Shown here one piece after another: positions 45,202-54,833 of a DNA stretch of 64,000 bases. Position 1 is the stretch's first letter; each line of letters begins with the position of its first letter. The notes beneath the pieces were generated by a model. That model had not been told where the DNA came from, searched no databases, and was given only the letters and a program-made list of their open reading frames with translations. Origin of the DNA: Candidatus Heimdallarchaeota archaeon. GTDB lineage: Archaea; Asgardarchaeota; Heimdallarchaeia; Heimdallarchaeales; Kariarchaeaceae. The stretch spans positions 372,001-436,000 of the forward strand of contig JADCLS010000002.1 in NCBI GenBank assembly GCA_026702845.1, written 5' to 3'. The translations under genes were made by a program, and so were the position numbers.

Positions 45202-46287
45202 GTGAAAAGAGTGAAAAATCTATTCTGTGCTGAGTGTGGGAAGCAGGATGTTCCACTGGTAGATAATTTCTGTGAGCAATGTTATTGGAAATATAAATCC
45301 ATTATTTCAACTAAAAACGCAAGGCTTGAAGTTCCATACTGCCTCACCTGTCTTGCTGTAAAATTACCCAATGGTTGGTCTAGAGGAAATGAACAAGATG
45401 AAGTAACCACTGCGGTTGCATATGGTTTTCTGAGAAATATTAATACAAACCCTGAAATAGATGTATCTATTAATCAGATAAGTGAACCAACTTGGGTACT
45501 ACCTAATCCTGAATTTATAGTAACTTATCTAGGAATCAGCTATGAATTAGAGGATTTCGACCCACATACAGAAGAAATAGATGTAGAATACAAACTAATC
45601 GGAGGTATCTGCAAAACTTGTATCAAAAGGAAAACAGGTAGTCATGATGTAACGGTACAGATTCGAGCTAAAGAAAGAAAATTACATAAGAGTGAAATCG
45701 ATAAAATTACAAAAATGTTGTTTTCAATGGCAAATGAATTGTTTGAAGAATCAAATGACTCCTATGTCAGTGATATTATTGAGAATCATGGTGGAATAGA
45801 CATATATCTTGGTAGCAATGCACTGGCAGAGGAATTCATTATTTTGATGAAAAAACTTTGGGTTGGCCATTATGAGAAGAATTACAAATTAATCACTGAA
45901 GAAAAGGATAATACTCGAGTTTATCGTATTACTCATCTTTACCGATTACCTCATGTTAGTGGGGGTGAGTTAGTCATCCATAATAATGAATTGTGTAGAG
46001 TGCACTCTATAACTGCAAACTCACTAAAATTACAGCTTCTGACCTCATACCAATATGTCTACGTGAGCAATTGGGAAGAAGTACAATTTCCAAATCCACA
46101 CCCATATACAGTGAAGAAAATTGTTATTTCAGAAGGGGCTTCTGATTCGTATTTATTCATGGATAGTTCAACCTTTGAAACTATTGAGGTTGGAAAAGGA
46201 TCATTTTCTGAAGAATTAACTATTGGGGAAGAATATGAATTTCTATTCTGGGATAACACTTATTATTTAGATCAGGTTAGAAGATAA
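45202..46287 (+). CDS. nmd3: NMD3-family 60S/50S export and biogenesis protein
   Basis: 361 residues starting at GTG directly after the DUF424 stop. The N-terminal zinc motifs are CAEC-x12-CEQC, followed by CLTC (about 48-51) and CKTC near 138. These form the zinc domain of NMD3, with a basic C-terminal OB-like part. In archaea, which lack a nucleus, NMD3 is thought to act in large-subunit maturation or quality control. Its stop overlaps the antiparallel RPA2-like gene by 16 bases. Confidence 0.9.
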   Translation: MKRVKNLFCAECGKQDVPLVDNFCEQCYWKYKSIISTKNARLEVPYCLTCLAVKLPNGWSRGNEQDEVTTAVAYGFLRNINTNPEIDVSINQISEPTWVLPNPEFIVTYLGISYELEDFDPHTEEIDVEYKLIGGICKTCIKRKTGSHDVTVQIRAKERKLHKSEIDKITKMLFSMANELFEESNDSYVSDIIENHGGIDIYLGSNALAEEFIILMKKLWVGHYEKNYKLITEEKDNTRVYRITHLYRLPHVSGGELVIHNNELCRVHSITANSLKLQLLTSYQYVYVSNWEEVQFPNPHPYTVKKIVISEGASDSYLFMDSSTFETIEVGKGSFSEELTIGEEYEFLFWDNTYYLDQVRR

Positions 46288-46985
46288 TAACCTGGTTTTG
46301 GATTCAGAACTTTCCCATCCATACCATATTCCTTTATCAATTCAGTAATTTGATCTTTATTTAACCCAGAACGAGTGATAAGTAATTCAAGTGAATTCTC
46401 ATCAACATTACTAGAAAAAGAATTTTCAAATCGTTGTACTTCAGACAAATCAGATTCCATTTCCATAGATTCCTCACCCTCATAATCAGATTCATATCCA
46501 GATTCTGCCTCATCTTGAGGATTTAATCCATATTGATCAACATCTAAAGAAAATAATTTACTTCGTCGATTTATTTCCCAAGAAATATCGTTTTTTACAG
46601 CGATTTGATCTGGTATAACATAAAATTCATTCTCCCATTCCCTTACCTTTCCCAATATATCAATCATATCTCCTACTTTAATATTGTTAACAAGATCGTA
46701 CTGATTATACATAGAACCATCTTGACGTTTGAAAGGGCGACTCCATACTTTTATTCGTATAGTATCAGAACCATCATCTATAGTTAAGGCGCTATAATCC
46801 TCTTCATTTTCCTCATTTGGTTTATCATATCTGGCAACACATGTCCCAAATAATCTCACTCTTTTAACAAGCGTTGCATCATCCATTTGGAAGTATTTTT
46901 TTCCATCAAATTCAATTATTTTTCCCCGATTATAGATATCAATTATTCTCATTAATCTTCCGGGTTCTCTTTTCATAACTCTCAT
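46272..46985 (-). CDS. RPA2-like single-stranded DNA-binding OB-fold protein
   Basis: 237 residues. Residues 30-135 are an OB fold: VKRVRLFGTCVARYDKPNEENEEDYSALTIDDGSDTIRIKVWSRPF, then VGDMIDILGKVREWENEFYVIPDQI. Residues 150-195 are an acidic linker, and 195-237 could be a small helical or winged-helix unit (LELLITRSGLNKDQITELIKEYGMDG). This is the RPA32/Stn1 layout. It probably works with a larger RPA that is not in the window. An RNA-binding OB protein is the alternative. Confidence 0.7.
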   Translation of the reverse strand: MRVMKREPGRLMRIIDIYNRGKIIEFDGKKYFQMDDATLVKRVRLFGTCVARYDKPNEENEEDYSALTIDDGSDTIRIKVWSRPFKRQDGSMYNQYDLVNNIKVGDMIDILGKVREWENEFYVIPDQIAVKNDISWEINRRSKLFSLDVDQYGLNPQDEAESGYESDYEGEESMEMESDLSEVQRFENSFSSNVDENSLELLITRSGLNKDQITELIKEYGMDGKVLNPKPGYYLLT

Positions 46986-47075
46986 TTCTAGTATCTAGTA
47001 TTTAATTAAATATATATAATTATTATAAGATTGAAGCTAACTTTGGATTTTTTAACTAGACAAATGAAGTGAAAT

Positions 47076-49130
47076 TTATTGAATTAAATCACGAAGCTCG
47101 CTCAGTGAGCGATTCACAATAGATTCTTGTTTATCAGTTTCTAAGGTATATTCTCGCATCATCTTTTGATAAATATCCTTCTTGATTTGTTTTTTGGTGT
47201 ATGAATTCCTTGCACTAGCGACATTTGATCTAATATCAGATATTTTCTGGCTGGAGATCATTATCTTAGAAACTAATCTCTCATATTTGGGTCCTACTCT
47301 ACTCAAATTAGCAAGAGCTTCCTCCAATACCGGTTTATTATCCCTGATTCGTTTGTTAATCGACTTAATGGTACTGGTGTAATCCTTCTTCGATATTTTA
47401 TTCTTTCGTCTTTTTGCACCTAGATCTGCAATTGTCTTATAAGCATCAGATTCCTCTGTAAATGCTCGAAGGAATGCTTCAATTTCATCGACAGGAAGTT
47501 TTTCTCGTTCGACTTCAATAGCTTTACTCTGCTTAATATTGATCTTTGTACTCACAAAGAGGAGGAGTAGGAGAAAGATAAGACCTATCATAAAGGTGAA
47601 GATATACTGGAAATGACCAACACCGTTGTACTCATAATAAATGGTAAACTGATTATTATCAACATATGTCGCATTTACAATATCAAAGGTAAGTTCAACA
47701 TGTTTGAAGTAACTCAATGGACTTCTAGAAACCTCAGTATATGCGGTCACAAGAGATTTAGAACATTCACTCACAAATGAATGACTTTGGAAATTAGCTC
47801 CTGCTGGGAGCTCATAGGTAGTACTCATATGATAAGCGGTTGTATTAAAAATTGAGAAGAGTGTTGTATTGAGTGCATATGTATTATCTTGAACTGAAAT
47901 GACATCGCTTGCATTCATACGATATTCTACATTGAATGTATATTCCTCACCCCCATATATACCATTTCTGAAATTAATTTCCAATAATGTTCTTCCGGAA
48001 TAAAAGGTAGTAATGGGTGATAGATCACCTTTATCTAAAACACCAATGTTTAATCGACCTTGACTATCATACAAACCAGTTACTTTTGCCAGATCTGTAA
48101 CTTGGAAGGTGAAACCTAGAATTTGGAAATTTGTTTCCCACGTATTTTCCAAACGAGGAGCACCTGTATGAAGCATTGTAAAGGATTCTGTTACATAAAC
48201 AAAACCCCAAGGATCAACTTTCAGATGTCGATCCAATTTACTAAACACAAAGGATGATACTGCAGTATTATCGGAAGTTTCAGCATCAGTACCAGTAATA
48301 TCTGAATCAAATATTACAGTAGTATAATCATAATCCTCTATCAATCCTTGTAAGGGATCAAATTGTGATCTGCTGATATTAATCCACTCTAATACATTCT
48401 GTAACCGTAAAATCGGAAATTCATCATTATTCGCCTCAATTTTATTCATTAAATCCTTTTTAAAAGTATCCTGAGCTGTCTCAATTTTTATACCCACAAG
48501 ATTTTGATCAATTTCTAGATTATTATAAATTGGAATAAGTGGTGAAACAAAAGTACCTCTTTGGATCTCATCCACACCCTTAAAATGAATTGCATCAAGC
48601 GTCTCTAATTTCGCATATATGTGAACATCTTTGCTTGAATTGGCTAAAGTTCCATTCTCCGAAATTTTGAAGTTATAGATTGTTGCTTCCTCACCAACAT
48701 ATTTGGAATATGTTTTCATGTACTTAGGTGTCTGTAATCCTACATTTGAAGTTCCTTGTTTAGAATAAAAAGTAGCTTTGACCACATTTTTGTCAAAAAC
48801 ACTAGGAATAGTAAAATTGAATGAATCAATAAAGGTTTCATTTCCATAAATTTTAAGGGTTAATTGATCTTCTAAAACAACTCTTGCGGTCGATGTAATG
48901 GTAACATTTCTCACTGTATCTGATATAGATGCATTGAATTCCCTAAGTACTGGATTGTAAATTGTCTCTGTCGATAAATCAGATCCAATTGGTCCAGTAA
49001 GTTCATTTTGCATTCCTGAGGTGCTATTCACAGCTACCGCAAAAACCATGATGAATATGAAGATTGTTGATAATAGTATATTATTTGTTTTCAAGAAATA
49101 AACCCTCGAATTTATTAAGTGCATTTCCAC
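47076..49130 (-). CDS. Ribophorin I (OST1)-like oligosaccharyltransferase subunit
   Basis: 684 residues. Signal/anchor at about 17-36; a beta-rich extracellular part to about 500; a membrane helix at about 502-522 (IFTFMIGLIFLLLLLFV); and a cytosolic helical tail of about 160 residues. The tail end KKDIYQKMMREYTLETDKQESI parallels the human RPN1 end, KKDTYIENEKLISGKRQEL. The extracellular segment VDPWGFVYVTESFTMLHTGAP parallels RPN1's WGNIxVEE...HTGA motif. Ribophorin I is a non-catalytic OST subunit, reported in Asgard archaea. STT3 is not in the window. Confidence 0.8.
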   Translation of the reverse strand: MEMHLINSRVYFLKTNNILLSTIFIFIMVFAVAVNSTSGMQNELTGPIGSDLSTETIYNPVLREFNASISDTVRNVTITSTARVVLEDQLTLKIYGNETFIDSFNFTIPSVFDKNVVKATFYSKQGTSNVGLQTPKYMKTYSKYVGEEATIYNFKISENGTLANSSKDVHIYAKLETLDAIHFKGVDEIQRGTFVSPLIPIYNNLEIDQNLVGIKIETAQDTFKKDLMNKIEANNDEFPILRLQNVLEWINISRSQFDPLQGLIEDYDYTTVIFDSDITGTDAETSDNTAVSSFVFSKLDRHLKVDPWGFVYVTESFTMLHTGAPRLENTWETNFQILGFTFQVTDLAKVTGLYDSQGRLNIGVLDKGDLSPITTFYSGRTLLEINFRNGIYGGEEYTFNVEYRMNASDVISVQDNTYALNTTLFSIFNTTAYHMSTTYELPAGANFQSHSFVSECSKSLVTAYTEVSRSPLSYFKHVELTFDIVNATYVDNNQFTIYYEYNGVGHFQYIFTFMIGLIFLLLLLFVSTKINIKQSKAIEVEREKLPVDEIEAFLRAFTEESDAYKTIADLGAKRRKNKISKKDYTSTIKSINKRIRDNKPVLEEALANLSRVGPKYERLVSKIMISSQKISDIRSNVASARNSYTKKQIKKDIYQKMMREYTLETDKQESIVNRSLSELRDLIQ

Positions 49131-49220
49131 GACCGTTGAAGTATTTATAGTTCTTTCGAGATAGCGCGCGATAAATTGAAAATATTCAAATTTATTCTAA
49201 AAGATATACTCGATTGGAAA

Positions 49221-49805
49221 TTAATTAATTTTCTTCATCGGAGATACCTCGATAGACAGGGATTCATGACAATGTGCACAAGTTACATCGTAGAAACCCG
49301 TATCGGTTGTATCTAATAATTTTCTAGCACATTTACAAACCCATGCTCGAATCCTTCCTGGGTTACCCATCACAAGAGCAAATTTTGGGATATATCTGCT
49401 TGCGGGTATCAGTGATCCTGCAGCGATAAATGAATAATCATCAAGTTTGGAACCACAGACAATTGTTGAATTTGATCCTATAGACACATGATCTCCAATC
49501 ACTGTTTTTGTTATCTCCCAATCATAGCCAATTCTAGGATAGAGATCATTTGTAAACACAACATGAGGGCCTACGAACACATTCCTCCCTATACTTACTC
49601 CCTGATATACTGAAACTAGATTTTGAACCTTAGAATTATCACCTATGGCTACATTTGAATCAATATATACACCTTTTCCAATAATAACATTCTCTCCTAA
49701 TACAGCAGTAGAACGAATATGTGCAAAATGCCAGACATAACTCCCTTTTCCAATTTTTGCACCTTCTTCAACAATAGCTGTTGGATGTATATATACGTTG
49801 TCCAT
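49221..49805 (-). CDS. Left-handed beta-helix (hexapeptide) sugar N-acetyltransferase
   Basis: 194 residues. Hexapeptide repeats run from about 5 to 150: YIHPTAIVEEGAKIGKGSYVWHFAHI, ENVIIGKGVYIDSNVAIGDNSKV, GVSIGRNVFVGPHVVFTND, GDHVSIGSNSTIVCGSKLDDYSFIAAGSLIP. The C-terminus holds VCKCARKLL...TCAHCHESL, a possible zinc site. The order resembles WbpD/PglD-like UDP-sugar acetyltransferases that make N-linked-glycan sugars. The neighbouring ribophorin I-like gene makes a link to glycosylation plausible, though not proved. Confidence 0.82.
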   Translation of the reverse strand: MDNVYIHPTAIVEEGAKIGKGSYVWHFAHIRSTAVLGENVIIGKGVYIDSNVAIGDNSKVQNLVSVYQGVSIGRNVFVGPHVVFTNDLYPRIGYDWEITKTVIGDHVSIGSNSTIVCGSKLDDYSFIAAGSLIPASRYIPKFALVMGNPGRIRAWVCKCARKLLDTTDTGFYDVTCAHCHESLSIEVSPMKKIN

Positions 49806-50010
49806 AGTATCTTTGCCATAGATTAGATAATATTCTTATTGATTTATTCAATGAAAAAGTAATAAATATTCAAAGAAAAATCGAATTGGTTTGAAATTCA
49901 TTTCGAATTACCTGTACTAAACTCTTTTAAACAATTAATCTCAATACTGCTATGGGTATTGTCTCGATTTTGATCTTTTAAACCAGATCGAGCGAAATCT
50001 ATGGAGAATA

Positions 50011-51234
50011 ATGATGAATACTGTTCATTTTGTGCACACATCCGATTGGCACCTAGGATTCATGCAATATTATCTTGAAGAAAGATTTGATGATTTTTAT
50101 CAAGCAGCTAAATCCGTAATAGAAAAAATTCTGGAACTTAAACCTCAATTTATTCTGCATACTGGAGATTTATTTCATCATCAAACACCGTCACCTGGAG
50201 CAATCAGGCAGGCAGTAAGCATATTATCAATGGTCAAGGAGAAAAACATTCCTTTTTATATGATAAAGGGAAATCATGATGCAAAATCATCAAGGTCATT
50301 ACAGAAAGGTGGAAATGTGATTTCCCTCCTAGATGATCTTGGTTTAGTTACCTTTATCGAGGATCGAAAAATAGAGATAAATGAATATGTTGAAATCTAC
50401 GGAATAGGATATCAAACTGGATCATTATCTAAATATTCAATGGAAAATTTACTTGATCAAGATCCCCCATCAAATGATAAATTCTCAATATTAGCTATGC
50501 ACGTATACATTCAAGGACAGTTCATCCCTCAAGTGCAACTCGAGTTAGATGATTTTGAAGGTAATAATGTAAATTACATAGGAGTGGGACATTATCACAT
50601 CCCTTGGAAAAAACCTGAGGTGGCAATTTATGTCCCAGGAAGTTCAGAAACAACCTCAACCAATGATTGGAGAAGAAATGATTGTGAACAGGATATTGTA
50701 TTATACTCCTCATTCTATGAAATTAAAAATTTACCAAATAATGAAATCGATGTTAAAACGCATAAGATTCCAGTTAGGCCGAAAATCCGATTAACTCTTG
50801 TTAGCAAGGCCCAATCAATAGCTGAATTAGAAGAAGAGATACATAATTCAGTAAGGAAAAAGAAAGAATACATTAAGCAGAAGGGATTATATGCTGATAA
50901 GGTGATTCTAAAATTAGAGGTAAAAACGCAATTAACTATCGATGAACTTTCACTGTTGGATTTACAGAAATTGGAGAATGAATTAGAAATTTTGCATCTA
51001 CTACATGACATCTCAGGAAAAGAGAATTATACTCAATTGGAAATTGAAACGGTAATAAATCACCATCTGAAAGCATTTATTCAGGAAATTATCGGCAACG
51101 ATGATGACAATAAGTATATGCATCTTATCGATGATTTGGTTAGAGATTATGGAAATAAAAAAATCAGAGAAATAAATGAACCTGAGCTCAACGACTATAT
51201 TACCATATTAGATCAGAATGCAAAGGAGGAATGA
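50011..51234 (+). CDS. mre11: DNA double-strand break repair nuclease MRE11
   Basis: 407 residues. The phosphoesterase motifs are in order: HTSDWHLG (about 9-16), HTGDLFHH near 50, KGNHD near 88, and the late AMHVYIQG...GVGHYHIP (about 185-198). The C-terminal region, about residues 250-400, is the capping and RAD50-binding part. Its last bases overlap the RAD50 start (ATGA). MRE11-RAD50 processes DNA ends. The N-terminal ATG pair at 50011/50014 leaves the start uncertain by one codon. Confidence 0.95.
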   Translation: MMNTVHFVHTSDWHLGFMQYYLEERFDDFYQAAKSVIEKILELKPQFILHTGDLFHHQTPSPGAIRQAVSILSMVKEKNIPFYMIKGNHDAKSSRSLQKGGNVISLLDDLGLVTFIEDRKIEINEYVEIYGIGYQTGSLSKYSMENLLDQDPPSNDKFSILAMHVYIQGQFIPQVQLELDDFEGNNVNYIGVGHYHIPWKKPEVAIYVPGSSETTSTNDWRRNDCEQDIVLYSSFYEIKNLPNNEIDVKTHKIPVRPKIRLTLVSKAQSIAELEEEIHNSVRKKKEYIKQKGLYADKVILKLEVKTQLTIDELSLLDLQKLENELEILHLLHDISGKENYTQLEIETVINHHLKAFIQEIIGNDDDNKYMHLIDDLVRDYGNKKIREINEPELNDYITILDQNAKEE

Positions 51235-54029
51235 TAATGAGTAGATTATTAATTGAAAAAATATTATTGAGAAATATCAGGTGTTATGAGCATTTAGAAA
51301 TCGAATTCAAGAAAGGAACAAATGTGATAACAGGTCAAAATGGTGCCGGGAAATCAACTATCTTGCTATCAATTGGTTTTGCTCTTTTCGGTACTAAATA
51401 TCTTACTGAATCATCGATTGATCAATATCAAATGGTAACTTGGGGAGAAGTGGAAGGAGAAATTCAACTTACATTCTCATATAATGATAAGAAATATCTA
51501 AGTAAATATATTATCTCTCATAAAACTGGGAAAACTAGTTGGAGGGTCAGAGATGAGACACTCAGACGTTATGTTACTAAAAATATCACCGAGTCTAGAG
51601 AGTATATCCAGAAAATTTTAGAGCAAATGGTAGATGCGACAATTTTTAAAAATGCATTATGTGCAGCGCAAGGAGAATTATCAGTCCTTTTAGATGCAGA
51701 TAGAAAAGTGAGAATCGAACAATTAAATAAAATTCTAGGATTGAGCAATTATGATACAGCATATTATAATTTGAATAAATTACATAAAATGTTAGTAAAT
51801 AAGCAGGAAGAAACTACTGTAAAACTCAATTTATTGCAAAGAGATTTTGTGGATCCATTGGTAATAAAGGAACAAATTGAGGAGAAGAAAAGTGAATATG
51901 ATACAATTCTAGTGAAAATTGAGGAGCTATCAATTTCATCTAGTGACTTAAAGAAAAAAATTGAATACATGGATAAGGAGAGGATGGAACTGGTTAGATT
52001 GACCAATCTTCTGGAAACTACCAGTCAACAATTTTCCAAAAATCAACAAGATCAAAGAGAAATAAATGAGAAATTACATTTGGCATTCAAGGATATGAAT
52101 AAGGAGAAAGAGTCCCATAAGGGTAGTCGTAAACTAGCCACTAAACTAGAAAGTGATCTTGATACAATTCGAGAGGAATTAGATGAAATTAAATTAAAAA
52201 TTAATAATTTCAATTCACTTTATTCTCAACTTCAACAAGTTAAAAAAGAGAATGAGAAAGAAATACAATATCATGATCAACTCAAGGTGAAATTGGAAAA
52301 TATTATGCTTGATGAAGATCTTATCTCTAAAATTTCAAAACTTGAGGAGAGTATCCATCAAGATGAATTAAAGCTGAATACTATTAAAAACCAGATTGAA
52401 ACAAATATAGTGAAAATAAAAAATACAGAATCCAATAGGCTCAACAAGAATAATGAAATCTCAGCTCAATCGAGTATTCTTAAGAAAGAATTTGGACTAG
52501 AATTTCATGAATTACAAAATCAGATAGTTGAAATAGAAAGAAAAATTTCAAATAAAATGGACGTTGAAAATGAAAAAGAACAACTAATAAATGATTTACA
52601 TACGAATATTGGAAGATTAAATGCAAGAATTGAACTATCCCTCGGAACCATACAATTACTGGAGAAAGCAGATGAGAGTTCAATTTGTCCCACATGTTTA
52701 CGGAAATTTGAAGAAAATAATCAATGTAACTTAGTTACAAAACATACTGCATTGATTTCAGAATTTAGATCTGAATTAGCCAATCTGAGAAATAAAAAGC
52801 ACGGATTGGATGAAGATCTGAATCAATTGAAAAGCGAATTAAATACTATGAATAAACAATTGCAACAAATGAATTATTACATACAACAGATACCAGAAAG
52901 AGAAAAGAAATTTGAGGAAATACGATTATTGGATCAAGAGTTAATAAAATTACATACTGAAGAAACACAACTCATGGATGAACTAGATAAATCAAATCAG
53001 GGGTTGTTACCTCTTAAGAAAGATGAATTAAAGAAACTGAAGGAAGAACACAAACAACTGACATCTTTAAGAGAACAAATCAAGATATCAGAAGGTAAAA
53101 TTTCGAATAATTCATCCAGAATTAAGAACTTAATCGTCCAAACAAAGGATGTAGACATAGAAATTAGTACTGAGTTGAAAAACCAATTAGAGGAGAGAAA
53201 TTTAACAATTGGCTCACAATTATCTATACTGAACAAAAAGATCCTACCATTTTATGATAACCTATCTAATCTGATTGATGAAAATATTAGACTAGGAGAA
53301 GAAATATCATCTATTCAGATCAACATGCAATCAAAGCAAGGCAAAATTGATGAGGAAGAATTATTCAAGCTTAAGGAGAAAAGCAATGAGAATGCCATTC
53401 AATTAGGTTCATTAAATGAAAAAGCAAGCAATATAAGGAATAATGAGATTCCAGAGCTTGAAAAACAATTAGAGAAATGCCAGGAAACACTAGATTTGAT
53501 AAATGAAATGCGAGATAGTAATACTCAATTAATGTCTGTGATACCTATATCAGGTAAAGTAAAGGATTTGATTGCTCAATTACCCACAAATATTATGGCT
53601 AAAATCACCGAGGTTGTCTCGCTACATATTACGTCAATAATGAAGCGTTTGTTACCTAATCGTGGCTTTGACAAGATAATATTCTCAGAAGAAGGTGAAT
53701 TAGAGGTATACAATAAAGGGCAGTTAATTAATCGAAATTCAATTTCTGGTGGAGAGAAAACTGTATTAGGAGTTGCTTTGCGTATTGCTCTTGCAGAATT
53801 TGTAGCTCCTATGAAACTACTCATACTTGATGAACCAACCAATCATCTTGATTCTAACCGTATCAATGAGTTTATTGAAATTGTTGACAGAGATGAATTG
53901 TTCAATTTTGATGCAGGGCAACTCATTATTGTGACACATAGAGACGAATTCAATAGAAATGCAAGCAGAACAATTAAGTTGGAGATTAACAAAGACAATA
54001 GACGAGATATAATTATTAATCAATCTTAA
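51231..54029 (+). CDS. rad50: DNA double-strand break repair ATPase RAD50
   Basis: 932 residues. The Walker A is GQNGAGKST (about 34-42), the signature is SGGEK near 838, and the Walker B is LILDEPTNHLD near 863. Between them lie two long coiled-coil arms with the zinc hook CPTC near 485. The length is on the short side of normal. The start overlaps MRE11's stop as ATGA; a second ATG at 51237 is close. It forms the ATPase of the MR complex. Its end overlaps by four bases the antiparallel GTPase. Confidence 0.95.
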   Translation: MIMSRLLIEKILLRNIRCYEHLEIEFKKGTNVITGQNGAGKSTILLSIGFALFGTKYLTESSIDQYQMVTWGEVEGEIQLTFSYNDKKYLSKYIISHKTGKTSWRVRDETLRRYVTKNITESREYIQKILEQMVDATIFKNALCAAQGELSVLLDADRKVRIEQLNKILGLSNYDTAYYNLNKLHKMLVNKQEETTVKLNLLQRDFVDPLVIKEQIEEKKSEYDTILVKIEELSISSSDLKKKIEYMDKERMELVRLTNLLETTSQQFSKNQQDQREINEKLHLAFKDMNKEKESHKGSRKLATKLESDLDTIREELDEIKLKINNFNSLYSQLQQVKKENEKEIQYHDQLKVKLENIMLDEDLISKISKLEESIHQDELKLNTIKNQIETNIVKIKNTESNRLNKNNEISAQSSILKKEFGLEFHELQNQIVEIERKISNKMDVENEKEQLINDLHTNIGRLNARIELSLGTIQLLEKADESSICPTCLRKFEENNQCNLVTKHTALISEFRSELANLRNKKHGLDEDLNQLKSELNTMNKQLQQMNYYIQQIPEREKKFEEIRLLDQELIKLHTEETQLMDELDKSNQGLLPLKKDELKKLKEEHKQLTSLREQIKISEGKISNNSSRIKNLIVQTKDVDIEISTELKNQLEERNLTIGSQLSILNKKILPFYDNLSNLIDENIRLGEEISSIQINMQSKQGKIDEEELFKLKEKSNENAIQLGSLNEKASNIRNNEIPELEKQLEKCQETLDLINEMRDSNTQLMSVIPISGKVKDLIAQLPTNIMAKITEVVSLHITSIMKRLLPNRGFDKIIFSEEGELEVYNKGQLINRNSISGGEKTVLGVALRIALAEFVAPMKLLILDEPTNHLDSNRINEFIEIVDRDELFNFDAGQLIIVTHRDEFNRNASRTIKLEINKDNRRDIIINQS

Positions 54030-54577
54030 CTATCATCTTGCATTTGGAGAAAAGTATCAATTTCAGTTAATAAAGCATCAAAAATGGTTTCTATGTTTTG
54101 TCCAGTGGCTGCAGATGTTTCAATATATTTTACATCAAGGTTAGACCAATCAGCTAGCACATTGGCATATTTCTGACCTTCATGAGGGGTTACATGATCA
54201 GCACCATCTTGACGGAGATCAGTTTTATTTGCAACTAGTATCATAGGTAGATGTTTTCCAATTTTTGCGGTGATCTCATTAATCCAAGAAGCCACAGAAA
54301 TGAAGGTTTGAGGTCGAGTAATATCATAAACAAGAATTATCCCCTGTGCTCCTTTATAGTAACCATCTCGAACGGATTTGTACATCGGTTGACCTGCAAG
54401 ATCCCATATTTGGAGTGCATTATTTCCTATTCTCTTTATGGTGAAATCTGCGCCTATAGTAACCATATAGTTGGCGTTGAATCCTTTACCCATATATCGA
54501 TACCTAATACTAGTTTTGCCTACGGCAGGATCACCAACAAGCACTACTTTACGAACAACCGACCGCGTAGGAGACAT
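54026..54577 (-). CDS. Rab/Ras-type small GTPase
   Basis: 183 residues. The motifs are complete: G1 GDPAVGKTS at 15-23, G2 Thr in NYMVTIGADF, G3 WDLAGQP near 58, G4 NKTD near 117, and G5 ETSAATG near 152. The WDLAGQPMYKSVRDGYYKGAQGIILVYDITRP run is the Rab/Ras hallmark, and this subfamily is abundant in Asgard archaea. The C-terminus (MQDDS) has no CAAX or cysteine for prenylation, so it is soluble or bound by another means. Function in membrane traffic is inference. Confidence 0.93.
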   Translation of the reverse strand: MSPTRSVVRKVVLVGDPAVGKTSIRYRYMGKGFNANYMVTIGADFTIKRIGNNALQIWDLAGQPMYKSVRDGYYKGAQGIILVYDITRPQTFISVASWINEITAKIGKHLPMILVANKTDLRQDGADHVTPHEGQKYANVLADWSNLDVKYIETSAATGQNIETIFDALLTEIDTFLQMQDDS

Positions 54578-54833
54578 AAATCCTCAATGTTACGACAGTT
54601 TTGTTATTATTAAAATTAGTTGTCTTATGTAATAATTTTGTATTAAATATGGAGGAATCCAATCTACAGATTTTGATATCTATCAAACGACCAATTTCAT
54701 TGATACTATTTAACTTGTATCTGAGATCCACTTAATATGCAATTTGAAGAAAATATCGCCAATAATATTATTTTAACACCTTTAATTCACTTGTAGTGAA
54801 AAAATCTAAAATATAAAATAAATGAGATAAAAC

